NCBI RefSeq assembly: GCF_021404405.1
Contig: NZ_JABFTV010000004.1
Span: forward strand, 186,001-250,000
Source: Billgrantia aerodenitrificans
GTDB lineage: Bacteria; Pseudomonadota; Gammaproteobacteria; Pseudomonadales; Halomonadaceae
Length of the DNA: 64,000 bases
Direction of reading: 5' to 3'
The notes beneath the pieces are model-generated. The model searched no databases and was not told where the DNA came from. It saw only the letters and a list, made by a program, of their open reading frames with translations. Positions 9,796 through 18,539 of the stretch are shown piece by piece. Position numbers and translations under genes: made by a program. Position 1 is the stretch's first letter, and the number at the start of each line of letters is the position of its first letter.

Positions 9796-9849
9796 TCGGC
9801 CGTCGTAGGCGGCCGACATGCTTCGACCGAGAGGCCCATTGAAGGCCTC
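9796..9849 (+). promoter_or_regulatory. Two hairpins between tex and gshA
   Basis: TCGGCCG (9796-9802) pairs with CGGCCGA (9810-9816), and GAGGCC (9831-9836) pairs with GGCCTC (9844-9849). No T-run follows, so they are poor terminators. The second ends 20 bases before the TTG start of gshA and could influence its translation. Confidence 0.4.
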
Positions 9850-9869
9850 CTAGACACGGGGTCCACGCC

Positions 9870-11486
9870 TTGTCTGAAAATTACACTGCTACCGTTACAC
9901 GCCTCACCGAGCTGGCAGCTCAGGGTCGCTTCGGGCGCCTGCGCCGCGGCCTGGAGAAGGAGGGGTTGCGGGTCGATGGTGCGGGGCGTATCGCCGCCAC
10001 GCCGCACCCGTACGCGCTGGGCTCCAAGCTGACGCATCCGCACATCACCACGGATTATTCCGAGGCGCTGCTGGAGTACATCACGCCGGTGTATTGCCGC
10101 CCCGGCGATGCGGTCGACTTCCTTGCCGACCTGCACCGCTTCAGCTATCGCCACCTGGGCGAGGAGCTGATCTGGCCGGCCAGCATGCCGGCTCGTCTCG
10201 ATGGCAACGACAGCGTGATCATCGCCGACTACGGCAGCTCCAACGTGGGTACCATGAAGCACGTCTACCGCAAGGGGCTCGACGTGCGCTATGGCCGCAT
10301 CATGCAGGCCATCGCCGGTATCCATTACAACGTCTCGCTGCCCGACGAGCTGTGGACGTTGCTGCGCGAGCGCGATGGAGCCCACGACGTCGACCTCGAC
10401 GACTACCGCTCCAGCCGCTATTTCGGCCTGATCCGCAATTTCCGCCGTCACAGTTGGCTGCTGCTCTACCTGTTCGGCGCTTCGCCGGCGCTCGACCGCA
10501 GCTTCCTGCCTGATGGCAACATTCCCGACAAGCTGCACGCGCATGGGCGCGATACCCTGGTGTCGCCCTATGCCACCAGCCTGCGCATGTCCGACCTCGG
10601 CTACCAGAACAAGGTGCAGGCGCAGCTGAAGATCTGCTTCAACTCGCTGGCCAACTATGTCGGTACCCTGCGCCATGCCATCCAGACGCCGTGGCCCGCC
10701 TACGAGGCGCTGGGCGTGCGCAGCGGCAGCGACTGGCAGCAGCTCAACGCCAACATCCTGCAGATCGAGAACGAGTACTACAGCGACATCCGGCCCAAGC
10801 GTGTCACCCGTCACGACGAGACCCCCAGCCAGGCGCTGGAGGCGCGCGGCGTTGAGTACATCGAGGTGCGCTGTCTCGATCTCGACCCCTTCCTGCCGCT
10901 GGGCATCGACGAGGCGCGGCTGCGCTTCATCGACGCCTTCCTGGTGTGGTGCCTGCTGGCCGAGAGCCCCTGGATTCCGGACGAAGAGTGCGACCGGCTG
11001 GACGACAACCGGCGCCTGGTCGTCGAGCGCGGCCGCGACCCCGAGCTCAGGCTGGTCCAGAACGGCGCGCAGCGTAGCGTGGCCGATTGGGGCGGAGAGA
11101 TTTTCGCCGAGATCTCTCAGGCCGCCGAGCTGCTCGATGCGCTGGAAGAGGGCACGCCCCATGCGGATGCCGTCGCCTCGCTGGCCCCCTGGCTCGAGGA
11201 TCCGTCGCTGACACCCTCCGGCCGGCTGTTGGCGCGGCTGGAGTCGACCGGCGAGGAGTTCATCGAGGCCATCCTCGCCCTCGCCGGCGGGCATGCCGAG
11301 CGGTTTCGCCGGGAGCCCATCGGTCCGGCACGAGCGGCCAACTTCGAACAGCTGGTCGGCACTTCGCATCAGCAGCAGCGCGATATCGAAGACGCCGATG
11401 CGCTGCACTTCGACGCATTTCTCGATGACTACTTCGCCAGCGCCCGTGAACCGCGAGTGGCCATGGCGAGTCAGGGAGGCAGGTGA
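9870..11486 (+). CDS. gshA: Glutamate-cysteine ligase
   Basis: The 538-residue enzyme makes gamma-glutamylcysteine, the first step of glutathione synthesis. It matches the proteobacterial GshA family: GRLRRGLEKEGLRVD near the N-terminus, HPHITTDYSEALLEYITP, and QIENEYYSDIRPKRV in the centre. The start is TTG 9870, since no ATG or GTG fits the conserved SENYTATVTRL beginning; CGGGG at 9857-9861 is the only ribosome site and is weak. The rare start and poor site imply modest translation. Its stop overlaps the dsbB start by one base. Confidence 0.93.
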   Translation: MSENYTATVTRLTELAAQGRFGRLRRGLEKEGLRVDGAGRIAATPHPYALGSKLTHPHITTDYSEALLEYITPVYCRPGDAVDFLADLHRFSYRHLGEELIWPASMPARLDGNDSVIIADYGSSNVGTMKHVYRKGLDVRYGRIMQAIAGIHYNVSLPDELWTLLRERDGAHDVDLDDYRSSRYFGLIRNFRRHSWLLLYLFGASPALDRSFLPDGNIPDKLHAHGRDTLVSPYATSLRMSDLGYQNKVQAQLKICFNSLANYVGTLRHAIQTPWPAYEALGVRSGSDWQQLNANILQIENEYYSDIRPKRVTRHDETPSQALEARGVEYIEVRCLDLDPFLPLGIDEARLRFIDAFLVWCLLAESPWIPDEECDRLDDNRRLVVERGRDPELRLVQNGAQRSVADWGGEIFAEISQAAELLDALEEGTPHADAVASLAPWLEDPSLTPSGRLLARLESTGEEFIEAILALAGGHAERFRREPIGPARAANFEQLVGTSHQQQRDIEDADALHFDAFLDDYFASAREPRVAMASQGGR

Positions 11487-12034
11487 TGCCCGATACCTTG
11501 CGGCGCCTCTCCGTGCGCCAGTGGAGCCTGGCCGGATTGGCCTTCTGCGTCTTGATGATGGGCGTCGCGCTGGGCCTGGAGCACATCGGCGGCCTCGAGC
11601 CTTGTCCGCTGTGCATCTTCCAGCGGGTCGCCGTGCTGGCGGCGGCGGCGGTGCTCCTCGTTGCCGCCATTCACAACCCCCGCGGACGAGTCGGGGCCGC
11701 GCTCTACGGCGGTCTGTCGCTGGCCGCGGTGCTGGGCGGCATCGGCGTGGCCTGGCGTCACTTGTGGCTGCAGTCGCTGCCGCCGGACCAGGTGCCGAGC
11801 TGTGGTCCAGGTCTCGACTACATGATGGACATCCTGCCCATGCGTGACGTGGTGGGCATGGTGCTCTCCGGCTCCGGCGAGTGCGCCGAGATCGACTTCC
11901 TCCTGCTGGGCATCTCGCTGCCGGGCTGGACCCTGATCGGCTTCGTGATCCTGGCCGTGGCGCCGCTGGGCATCCTGCTGGGCGCCTTTCGCCAGCGCCA
12001 CCCGAACCTGAACGGTCGCCATCGCCCGGCGTGA
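11486..12034 (+). CDS. dsbB: Disulfide bond formation protein DsbB
   Basis: The 182-residue inner-membrane quinone reductase reoxidises DsbA. Four transmembrane helices are visible. The quinone-side pair is C40/C43 (LEPCPLCIFQR) and the periplasmic pair is C106 (VPSCGPGLDY) and C133 (GECAEID), matching E. coli C41/C44 and C104/C130. ATG 11486 shares a base with the gshA stop and has an AGGGAGGCAGG ribosome site; the GTG three bases earlier is less likely. The pairing of cytoplasmic glutathione synthesis and periplasmic disulfide formation is notable. Confidence 0.95.
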   Translation: MPDTLRRLSVRQWSLAGLAFCVLMMGVALGLEHIGGLEPCPLCIFQRVAVLAAAAVLLVAAIHNPRGRVGAALYGGLSLAAVLGGIGVAWRHLWLQSLPPDQVPSCGPGLDYMMDILPMRDVVGMVLSGSGECAEIDFLLLGISLPGWTLIGFVILAVAPLGILLGAFRQRHPNLNGRHRPA

Positions 12035-12070
12035 CCGGAGTGAAATGACACAACAAGAATAAGGAAACGC

Positions 12071-12922
12071 ATGCTCTATCGTGACTTTGCCACCCAGGAA
12101 GCCATCGACCGGGAATACGATCCCATGCACGGCCGCGACCCGGCCGCGCTGCTTGGCGACTGGCAGGCACGCAGCGACGCGCTGCGTGAGCGCTGTCGCG
12201 TCACCGAGAACGTCGCCTTCGGGCCGACCCTGGCCGAACGCATGGACGTCTACCAAGCCGATGCCGAGGGTGCGCCGCTGCACCTGTTCCTGCACGGCGG
12301 CTACTGGCGCTCGCTGGGCCATCGGGAGTTCGGCTTCGTGGCCGAAGGGCTGGTGGCGGCGGGCATCAACGTGGCGGTGGTGAACTATGCGCTGTGCCCC
12401 ACGGTGGCGTTCGGCGAAGTGGTGAGGCAGGCGCGCGCCGCCGTGGCCTGGGCCTACCGTCATGGCGCCTCGCTGGGCGTCGATCCGTCACGGCTCAGCG
12501 TCTCCGGCCACTCCGCCGGGGGCCACCTGACCGCCATGCTGCTGGCCACCGACTGGCAGGGCGTGTACGGCCTGCCCGACGATCTGCTCGAGGGTGCCTT
12601 GTGCATCAGCGGACTTTATGACCTGCGCCCCTTCCCCTGGTCGTGGCTGCAGCCCAAGCTGCAGCTTACCGGCCGTGACGTGCAGACCTACAGCCCGCTG
12701 TTCCTGCCCTGTCGGGTAGCCGCCCCGGTGCATCTGGTCGCGGGGGGCGAGGAGTCCATGGAGTTCGCCCGTCAGATGCAGGCCCATGCCGAGCATCTCG
12801 AGGCCCAGGGCATGGCGGTGAGCGCCGAGCTCTCACCCGGCGACGATCACTTCACCATTCTCGACCACTACGCGCCGGGCGGACGTTTCGTTCAACGTAT
12901 CGCGGCCTTTCACGGCGGCTGA
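12071..12922 (+). CDS. Alpha/beta hydrolase, esterase/kynurenine formamidase-like
   Basis: The 283-residue hydrolase has the oxyanion motif HGGYWRS, the nucleophile elbow GHSAGGH and a C-terminal catalytic His in GDDHFTILDHY. This is the pattern of the esterase/arylformamidase group. Arylformamidases convert N-formylkynurenine to kynurenine, which leads to anthranilate. That is intriguing because the anthraniloyl-CoA operon ends one base away on the other strand, but no other kynurenine genes are seen. The ribosome site is AAGGAAA upstream of ATG 12071. The family is certain; the substrate is not. Confidence 0.75.
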   Translation: MLYRDFATQEAIDREYDPMHGRDPAALLGDWQARSDALRERCRVTENVAFGPTLAERMDVYQADAEGAPLHLFLHGGYWRSLGHREFGFVAEGLVAAGINVAVVNYALCPTVAFGEVVRQARAAVAWAYRHGASLGVDPSRLSVSGHSAGGHLTAMLLATDWQGVYGLPDDLLEGALCISGLYDLRPFPWSWLQPKLQLTGRDVQTYSPLFLPCRVAAPVHLVAGGEESMEFARQMQAHAEHLEAQGMAVSAELSPGDDHFTILDHYAPGGRFVQRIAAFHGG

Positions 12923-13336
12923 TCAAGCGTCGGGAATGACGGCGGTCGCTTCGATCTCCACCTTGGCCCGGTCCTCGATCAGGTCGGCTACCTGGACCAT
13001 GGTCATGGCCGGGAAGTGCTTGCCTATCACCTCGCGATAGGCGGCACCCACCTCCTTGAGTCGGGCCAGATACTCCTGCTTGTCGGTCACGTACCAGGTC
13101 AGCCGCACCAGGTGTTCGGGGCCGGCGCCGGCGACCTGGAGCACCTCGACGATATTGGCCAGGGCCTGGTGGACCTGGGCGACGAAATCGTCGCTCTCGA
13201 AGACCTGATCGCCGTTCCAGCCGATCTGGCCGCCGACGAAGATCGTGCGGCCGCTGGCGAGCACGCCGTTGGCATAGCCCACGGCGGCCTTCCAGTGAGA
13301 GGGGTGAAGCAGCTGGTGGGAGATGGCGTCATTCAT
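12923..13336 (-). CDS. RidA-family protein, last gene of the anthraniloyl-CoA operon
   Basis: This 137-residue protein belongs to the Rid/YjgF superfamily, recognised by TIFVGGQIGWN, QVHQALANIVEVLQVAGAG and the C-terminal KVEIEATAVIPD. RidA proteins hydrolyse reactive enamines and imines to ketones and ammonia; the classic RidA Arg near the C-terminus is replaced by an Asp-Arg-Ala-Lys segment, so it may belong to another Rid subfamily. ATG 13336 overlaps the upstream thioesterase by 8 bases, so the two are translationally coupled. In this operon an obvious substrate would be the enamine produced by the monooxygenase/reductase (inference). Confidence 0.85.
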   Translation of the reverse strand: MNDAISHQLLHPSHWKAAVGYANGVLASGRTIFVGGQIGWNGDQVFESDDFVAQVHQALANIVEVLQVAGAGPEHLVRLTWYVTDKQEYLARLKEVGAAYREVIGKHFPAMTMVQVADLIEDRAKVEIEATAVIPDA

Positions 13337-13754
13337 CTTGATATCCTTGTTGGCAGTCCTTGGCGAAGTGTCGGCGCATGTCGTCGGGCCAGGGCAGGGG
13401 GCGGCCACTGTCCAGGTCGACGTACACCAGGGTGAAATGGCTGGTCAGGCGCGGTTCGCCGTTGCAGTGGGCCAGGGTGCGCAGGGTCAGGCTGGTACGT
13501 CCGACGTCACGCAGCGTGAGTTCGAAGGTGAGCGTCTCGCCCAGCCGGCTGGGGGCATGGAAGTCGGTTTCGATGTGCGCCGTGGGCACGCCGGTGCGGC
13601 TCTCCACGTGGAGACGGTTGAAGTCGTGGCCCACCGATTCGGCGAAGTAGTCCTCCACCACCGAGTTGAGCATCTCGTAGTAGCGCGGGTAGAACACGAT
13701 GCCCGCCGGGTCGCAGTGCTGGAAGCGCACCTTGCGCTGGGTGACGAATGGCAT
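13329..13754 (-). CDS. Acyl-CoA thioesterase, 4-hydroxybenzoyl-CoA thioesterase type
   Basis: This encodes 141 residues with the hot-dog fold signature HCDPAGIVFYPRYYEMLN, including the catalytic Asp of the 4HBT family. The ribosome site GAGGGA precedes ATG 13754. Its position after the LIV transporter in an aryl-CoA operon suggests it releases CoA from dead-end aromatic or alicyclic CoA esters, as in other aryl-CoA pathways. The substrate is inferred, not shown. It is 11 bases downstream of livF. Confidence 0.85.
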   Translation of the reverse strand: MPFVTQRKVRFQHCDPAGIVFYPRYYEMLNSVVEDYFAESVGHDFNRLHVESRTGVPTAHIETDFHAPSRLGETLTFELTLRDVGRTSLTLRTLAHCNGEPRLTSHFTLVYVDLDSGRPLPWPDDMRRHFAKDCQQGYQDE

Positions 13755-13765
13755 GGCGGCTTCCC

Positions 13766-14446
13766 TCAAACGCCCAGGTAACGGTCGCGCAGCTCGTCGT
13801 CGAGCGCGGTGGGCTCCCCCGTCCACACCGTGCGCCCTTTCTCCAGGATGGTGCAGCGGTCGGCCACCGGCAGCAGCTCGGCCAGCGACTTGTCGACGAT
13901 CAGGGTCGACTGACCTTGGGTCTTGAGCTCGCGAATAGCGGCCCAGATCTCGTGGCGAATCACCGGGGCGAGACCTTCGGTGGCTTCGTCGAGCACCAGC
14001 AGCCTGGGGTTGGTCATCAGCGCGCGGCCGATGGCGAGCATCTGCTGTTCGCCCCCGGAGAGGGTGCGCGCCATCTGGGTGCGCCGCTCGGCCAGACGCG
14101 GGAAGAGCTTTTCCACCCGCGCCAGGCTCCAGTAGCCGGGACGCGCCGTGACCACCAGGTTCTCGCGTACCGAGAGGTTGGGGAAGCAGCGCCGCCCTTC
14201 GGGCACCAGACCGAGACCGGCCTGGGCGATGCGGTACGACGGCAGGCGGCGCAGATCGTGGGACTCGAAGGTGATGCTGCCGCTGCGCGCGGGAGTGAGG
14301 CCGAAGATGGAGCGGATGGTGGTGGTCTTGCCCATGCCGTTACGCCCCATCAGCGCCATCATCTCGCCGGCCTGGACGCTCAGGTCGACGCCGAACAGCG
14401 CCTGGGAAGGGCCGTAGAAGGTCTCGATCGCGGTGACGTTCAGCAT
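13766..14446 (-). CDS. livF: LIV-type ABC importer ATP-binding protein LivF
   Basis: The 226-residue ATPase has Walker A GRNGMGKTT, signature LSGGEQQMLAIGRAL and Walker B LLVLDEATEGLAP. It is the second ATPase of a branched-chain amino acid-type importer. It overlaps livG by seven bases. Given the operon, the real cargo is probably an aromatic acid such as 2-aminobenzoate rather than leucine (inference). Confidence 0.92.
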   Translation of the reverse strand: MLNVTAIETFYGPSQALFGVDLSVQAGEMMALMGRNGMGKTTTIRSIFGLTPARSGSITFESHDLRRLPSYRIAQAGLGLVPEGRRCFPNLSVRENLVVTARPGYWSLARVEKLFPRLAERRTQMARTLSGGEQQMLAIGRALMTNPRLLVLDEATEGLAPVIRHEIWAAIRELKTQGQSTLIVDKSLAELLPVADRCTILEKGRTVWTGEPTALDDELRDRYLGV

Positions 14447-15192
14447 GTCGCCTCTCCCAGGTAGGCTTCGCGGACTTGCGGGTTGGCGCGGATAGCGGCG
14501 CTGTCGCCCTGGGCGATTACGCCGCCGGCCACCAGCACCGAGATGCGGTCGGCCAGGCGGAACACGGCGTCCATGTCGTGCTCGATCAGCAGGATCGGCA
14601 CCTCGTGCTTGAGCGCCTCGAGCAGCTCGGTGAGGTGCGCCGTGCCCTCCGGGCCCAGTCCGGCCATGGGTTCGTCGAGCAGCAGCACCCGGGGCTTGAG
14701 CGCCAGCGCGCAGGCCACTTCCACCTGACGGCGCTCGCCGTGGGAGAGTTCGGCCACCTGGGTGTCGGCGCGGTGGGTGAGCGCCATACGTTCCAGCGCC
14801 TCCAGCGCCGGGGCCAGCAGGCTTTCGTCGCGCTGCACCGGTTTCCAGAAGCGGAAGCTGTGGCCCTGCAGCGCCTGTACGGCGATCATCACGTTGCGTT
14901 TTACCGACAGCGGTTCGGCCAGCGATGAGACCTGAAAACTGCGCCCCAGCCCCAGCCGGGCCCGCTGCGCCACGCTGAGCGAGGTGATCTCCTGGCCGGC
15001 CAGCACGATACGGCCGGAATCGGGTTTCAGGCTGCCGGCGATCTGGCCGATCAGGGTCGACTTGCCGGCGCCGTTGGGGCCTATCAGGGCATGGATCTCG
15101 CCGGGGTACAGGTCCAGCGAGACGTCGCGGGTGGCTTGCAGAGCGCCGAAGCGCTTGTTGAGATCGATGAGTTCGAGCACGGCTTCACTCAT
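14440..15192 (-). CDS. livG: LIV-type ABC importer ATP-binding protein LivG
   Basis: The 250-residue ATPase has Walker A IGPNGAGKSTL, signature ELSHGERRQVEVACAL and Walker B VLLLDEPMAGLGP. It pairs with LivF on the inner face of the membrane. The LSHGE signature and DEPMAGLGPE are common in LIV-family importers devoted to aromatic acids or amides. It overlaps livM by 8 bases. Confidence 0.92.
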   Translation of the reverse strand: MSEAVLELIDLNKRFGALQATRDVSLDLYPGEIHALIGPNGAGKSTLIGQIAGSLKPDSGRIVLAGQEITSLSVAQRARLGLGRSFQVSSLAEPLSVKRNVMIAVQALQGHSFRFWKPVQRDESLLAPALEALERMALTHRADTQVAELSHGERRQVEVACALALKPRVLLLDEPMAGLGPEGTAHLTELLEALKHEVPILLIEHDMDAVFRLADRISVLVAGGVIAQGDSAAIRANPQVREAYLGEATC

Positions 15193-16240
15193 GACGCTCC
15201 CTCCCGGCCAGCCAGCCCATCACCCCATGCTTGGCGAACAGCACCACGAACAGCAGCACCAGGCCGAGGAACAGCTGCCAGTACTCGGTCATGCCGCCCA
15301 GCAGCGTCTCCATCATCACGAACAGCAGCGCGCCGGCCAGCGGCCCGTAGAGCCGGCCCACGCCGCCGAGTATCACGATCACCATCAGTTCGCCGGACAT
15401 GTGCCAGCTCAGCATGGTGGGACTGACGAAGCCGTTGAGGTCGGCGTAGAGTGCTCCGGCCAGCCCGGTGATCATCGCCGAGATGACGAAGGCGACCAGG
15501 CGAATGGGGTAGGGCGAGACACCGGCGGTGGCCAGGCGCGTGTCGTTGAGCCGCGCCATGGTGAGTGCGGCGCCGAAGCGCGACTTCATGATCCGCGAGG
15601 TGAGGGCGAGCGAGAGCACGAGCCCGCCGAAGCAGATCAGAAAGAAGGTCAGGGCGTCGTTGGTATCCACCCACGGCAGGCCGTTGCGCAGGAAGATCGG
15701 CAGGCCGTCCTCTCCGCCGTAGGTGGGCCAGGAGTTGGCGAAGTAGTACATCATCTGGGCGAAGGCCAGGGTGATCATGATGAAGTAGACCCCGGTGGTG
15801 CGCAGCGAGATGGCACCGATGGCCAGCGCCAGCAGGCCGCACAGCAGGATCGCCGCGAGCCAGATCACCAGCATGCTGTCGCTGCCGGGAATGGCAACGG
15901 GCCAGCCGATCACCGGGGTGAAATCGAAGGCGTGATAGGCACTGATGCCGGCCACGTAGCCGCCCAGACCGAAGTAGGCGGCGTGGCCGAAGCTGATCAT
16001 GCCGCCGTAGCCGATGGCCAGGTTGAGGCCCACCGCGGCCATGGCGATCAGGGTGATGCGCGAGGCCAGATTGACGTAGTAGATGTGACCGAGGAAATAG
16101 AGCGCCAGGGGCACCAGCAGCAGGAAGGCCAGCAGGCCGATCTGCACCAGCCCCTTGCGGTCGTACCAGCTGGCCGCCGGTGTCGGCAGCCCCGGCTGGG
16201 GCGCGAGCGTCGAGGTGTTGGACTTATTCATTGGCGGCAA
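15185..16240 (-). CDS. livM: LIV-type ABC importer permease LivM
   Basis: The 351-residue permease has about eight to ten membrane helices and the LIV-II signature GMISFGHAAYFGLGGYVAG. The C-terminal family segment VILGGVGRLYGPLAGALLF is also present. It overlaps livG by 8 bases and livH by 17 bases, so the permease pair is tightly coupled. Confidence 0.92.
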   Translation of the reverse strand: MPPMNKSNTSTLAPQPGLPTPAASWYDRKGLVQIGLLAFLLLVPLALYFLGHIYYVNLASRITLIAMAAVGLNLAIGYGGMISFGHAAYFGLGGYVAGISAYHAFDFTPVIGWPVAIPGSDSMLVIWLAAILLCGLLALAIGAISLRTTGVYFIMITLAFAQMMYYFANSWPTYGGEDGLPIFLRNGLPWVDTNDALTFFLICFGGLVLSLALTSRIMKSRFGAALTMARLNDTRLATAGVSPYPIRLVAFVISAMITGLAGALYADLNGFVSPTMLSWHMSGELMVIVILGGVGRLYGPLAGALLFVMMETLLGGMTEYWQLFLGLVLLFVVLFAKHGVMGWLAGRERHE

Positions 16241-17138
16241 ACAGTCCCTTGGGTTTGAAGGCGAGGATGGCGGCCATCATGATGTAGATCAGCATGGCGG
16301 CGATGGCCGAGCCGACGCCGGCGGCCTCCGAGGGGCTCATGAACTGGCGGAAGAAGGCGGGCAGGAACACTCGCCCCAGGGTATCCACCACGCCGACCAG
16401 GATGGCGCCGTACAGCGCTCCCTTGATCGAGCCGATGCCGCCGATCACGATCACCACGAAGGCCAGGATCAGCACCGGTTCGCCCATGCCCACCTGCACC
16501 GACTGCAGGGCACCGACCATTGCGCCGGCCAGGCCGGCCAGCGCCGCGCCCATGGCGAACACCAGGGTGTAGAGCCGGGCGATGTTGACGCCCAGGGCGC
16601 CGATCATCTCGCGGTCGCTCTCGCCGGCACGGATGCGCATGCCGAGCCGGGTACGGGTGATCAGAAAGTACATGCCCACCGCCACGGCCACGCCCACGGC
16701 GATGATCACCAGCCGGTAGATGGGGTAGCGCAGCCCGCCGGGCAGCGTGACCGAGCCCGACAGCATGGCCGGCGGGTTGAGCCACAGCGGCGAGGAGCCG
16801 AACACCCAGCGCGTGCCCTCCGAGAAGATCAGGATCAGGGCGAAGGTGGCCAGCACCTGGTCCAGGTGCGGACGGTGATAGAGCCGGCGGATCACGATCA
16901 GCTCCACCAGGGCGCCCACCGCGGCGGCCACGGCGATACCCGCGACCAGGCCGACGAAGAAGGAGCCGGTGGCGGCGGTCACCAGCGCCGTGGCGTAGGC
17001 GCCCACCATGTAGAAGGAGCCATGGGCCAGGTTGATCAGTCCCATGACCCCGAACACCAGGGTCAGGCCGCTGGCCATCAGGAACAGCATGGTACCGAGC
17101 TGAAGGCCGTTGATGAGCTGTTCGATGAATAATGTCAT
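16224..17138 (-). CDS. livH: LIV-type ABC importer permease LivH
   Basis: The 304-residue permease has the LIV-I signature GLINLAHGSFYMVGAY and the C-terminal VIVIGGIGSIKGALYG motif. Multiple membrane helices span the whole length. It is separated from the binding-protein gene by 67 bases that contain a GC-rich hairpin (GCCGCCG / CGGCGGC), which may tune expression of the permeases below that of the abundant binding protein. Confidence 0.92.
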   Translation of the reverse strand: MTLFIEQLINGLQLGTMLFLMASGLTLVFGVMGLINLAHGSFYMVGAYATALVTAATGSFFVGLVAGIAVAAAVGALVELIVIRRLYHRPHLDQVLATFALILIFSEGTRWVFGSSPLWLNPPAMLSGSVTLPGGLRYPIYRLVIIAVGVAVAVGMYFLITRTRLGMRIRAGESDREMIGALGVNIARLYTLVFAMGAALAGLAGAMVGALQSVQVGMGEPVLILAFVVIVIGGIGSIKGALYGAILVGVVDTLGRVFLPAFFRQFMSPSEAAGVGSAIAAMLIYIMMAAILAFKPKGLFAANE

Positions 17139-17205
17139 GAAGCGTCAACCGTGAAAGGCAAGGAAGGCGCCGCCGAACCCTCGGCCCGGCGGCACTGGCG
17201 TTGCA

Positions 17206-18348
17206 TCACATCTGGCACTGCTCGTGATAGATGTCCTGGATGTCCTCCACGGCGATGCCGATCAGACGGTTGGTGGGCTGGCCGTCGTCACCCTCGACCA
17301 CCTCGCGTACATAGATGTCCTGGATCGGATGGTGGTTGGGGCCGAAACGGAACTTGCCGCGCACCGTGTCGAAATCGGCTTCGCGCAGCGCTTCGCGGAA
17401 GGCATCCTGATCGCTCGGGTGGGCCTTCTCCAGCGCGCTCAGGATCAGGTTGGCGGTGTCGTAGCCCTGGGCGGCATACAGCGTCGGCGTGCGGCCGTAG
17501 GCCTCACGGAACGCCTCGACGAAGGCGTGGTTGGCCTCGTTGTCGAGATCGTAGGCCCACAGCGAGGTATTCATGGCGCCGATGGCGGCGCTGCCCACCG
17601 CCTTGATGATGGTCTCGTCGAAGGAGAAGGCGGCACCGAACACCGGCAGGTCGACGCCGGAGTTCTCCCACTGCTTCATGAACGAGATGCCCATGCCGCC
17701 GGGCAGGAAGAAGAACAGGCTGTCGGCGTTGCTGGCACGGATCCGGGCGATCTCGGCGGCGTAGTCGGTCTGTCCCATCTGGGTGTAGATCTCGTCGACG
17801 ACTTCACCTTCGTAGAGATGCTTGAAGCCGGCCAGGGCGTCGGTGCCGGCGGGGTAGTTGGGCGCCAGCAGGATGGGCCGCTCGAAGCCCTGTTCGCGCA
17901 TATAGGCGCCCATGGCCCCGTGCAGGTTATCGTTCTGATAGGCGACGTTGAAGTAGTTCTCGTGACACATGCGCCCGGCCAAGTCTGAGGGCCCGGCGTT
18001 GGGGGAAATGTAGAAGGTACCCTGGCGCACGGCCGCCGGCACAACCGCCATGGCCAGATTCGACCAGATGATGCCGGTAAGAATGTCGACGTTGTCGCGC
18101 TGCATGAACTCGTTGGAGAGGCTGCGCGCCAGGTCGGGACGGTTGGCGTCGTCCTGGATCAACACGCGCACGTCATCACGTCCCGAGCGCTCCATGGCCA
18201 GCATGAAGCCGTCGCGTACGTCCACGCCCAGGTGCGAGCCGCCGCCGGAAAGTGTCGTGATCATGCCGATTCTGACCTCATCGGCCTGGGCTGCCGTCAT
18301 GCTGGCGGTCATCAGCAGGCCGAGGCCAAGGCTGGCTAGTTTCTTCAT
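17206..18348 (-). CDS. LIV-type ABC importer periplasmic binding protein
   Basis: The 380-residue periplasmic binding protein has a Sec signal peptide (MKKLASLGLGLLMTASMTAA, cleavage near AQA-DEV) and then the type I periplasmic-binding fold opening RIGMITTLSGGGSHLGVDV. AGAGGGG precedes ATG 18348. Binding proteins of this group bind branched-chain amino acids, amides, urea or aromatic acids. The operon context favours an aromatic substrate such as 2-aminobenzoate (inference). Confidence 0.88.
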   Translation of the reverse strand: MKKLASLGLGLLMTASMTAAQADEVRIGMITTLSGGGSHLGVDVRDGFMLAMERSGRDDVRVLIQDDANRPDLARSLSNEFMQRDNVDILTGIIWSNLAMAVVPAAVRQGTFYISPNAGPSDLAGRMCHENYFNVAYQNDNLHGAMGAYMREQGFERPILLAPNYPAGTDALAGFKHLYEGEVVDEIYTQMGQTDYAAEIARIRASNADSLFFFLPGGMGISFMKQWENSGVDLPVFGAAFSFDETIIKAVGSAAIGAMNTSLWAYDLDNEANHAFVEAFREAYGRTPTLYAAQGYDTANLILSALEKAHPSDQDAFREALREADFDTVRGKFRFGPNHHPIQDIYVREVVEGDDGQPTNRLIGIAVEDIQDIYHEQCQM

Positions 18349-18414
18349 GAGGATACCCCTCTTCGCTCTCGTTTTTGTCTCATCGGCGCAACGTGTCCAG
18401 CGCCTCGTTAGGTT

Positions 18415-18440
18415 GGCCCGTCAGCCATGGCTGTCGGGCC
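18415..18440 (-). promoter_or_regulatory. Inverted repeat between the CoA ligase gene and the transporter genes
   Basis: A 12-bp stem with one mismatch (ggcccgtcagcc, two-base loop, ggctgtcgggcc) lies in the 182-base gap between the ligase and the binding-protein gene. It may act as an attenuator or mRNA stability element inside the operon. No T-run follows it in the direction of the operon. Confidence 0.45.
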
Positions 18441-18489
18441 GTTTTCCGCCGTCAGTCTGATCCACCATCGGGCCTTCCAATGTCCGGCC

Positions 18490-18539
18490 ATCAATCGCCT
18501 GGCTCGGCCATTAATCGCCTGGCTCGGTCATCAATCGCC
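18490..18539 (-). repeat. 20-bp tandem repeat copying the ligase stop region
   Basis: Two full 20-bp units (18490-18509 and 18510-18529) and a partial third inside the ligase gene share the core atcaatcgcctggctcgg. On the coding strand each unit reads like the terminal Pro-Gly-Asp-stop of the ligase, so the end of the gene was duplicated twice. Confidence 0.85.

Noticed and set aside
12071..12922. Kynurenine formamidase as a definite member of the anthraniloyl-CoA pathway
   Set aside because: It is on the opposite strand, converging with the operon, and no tryptophan dioxygenase or kynureninase is in the window. Only the hydrolase family is supported.
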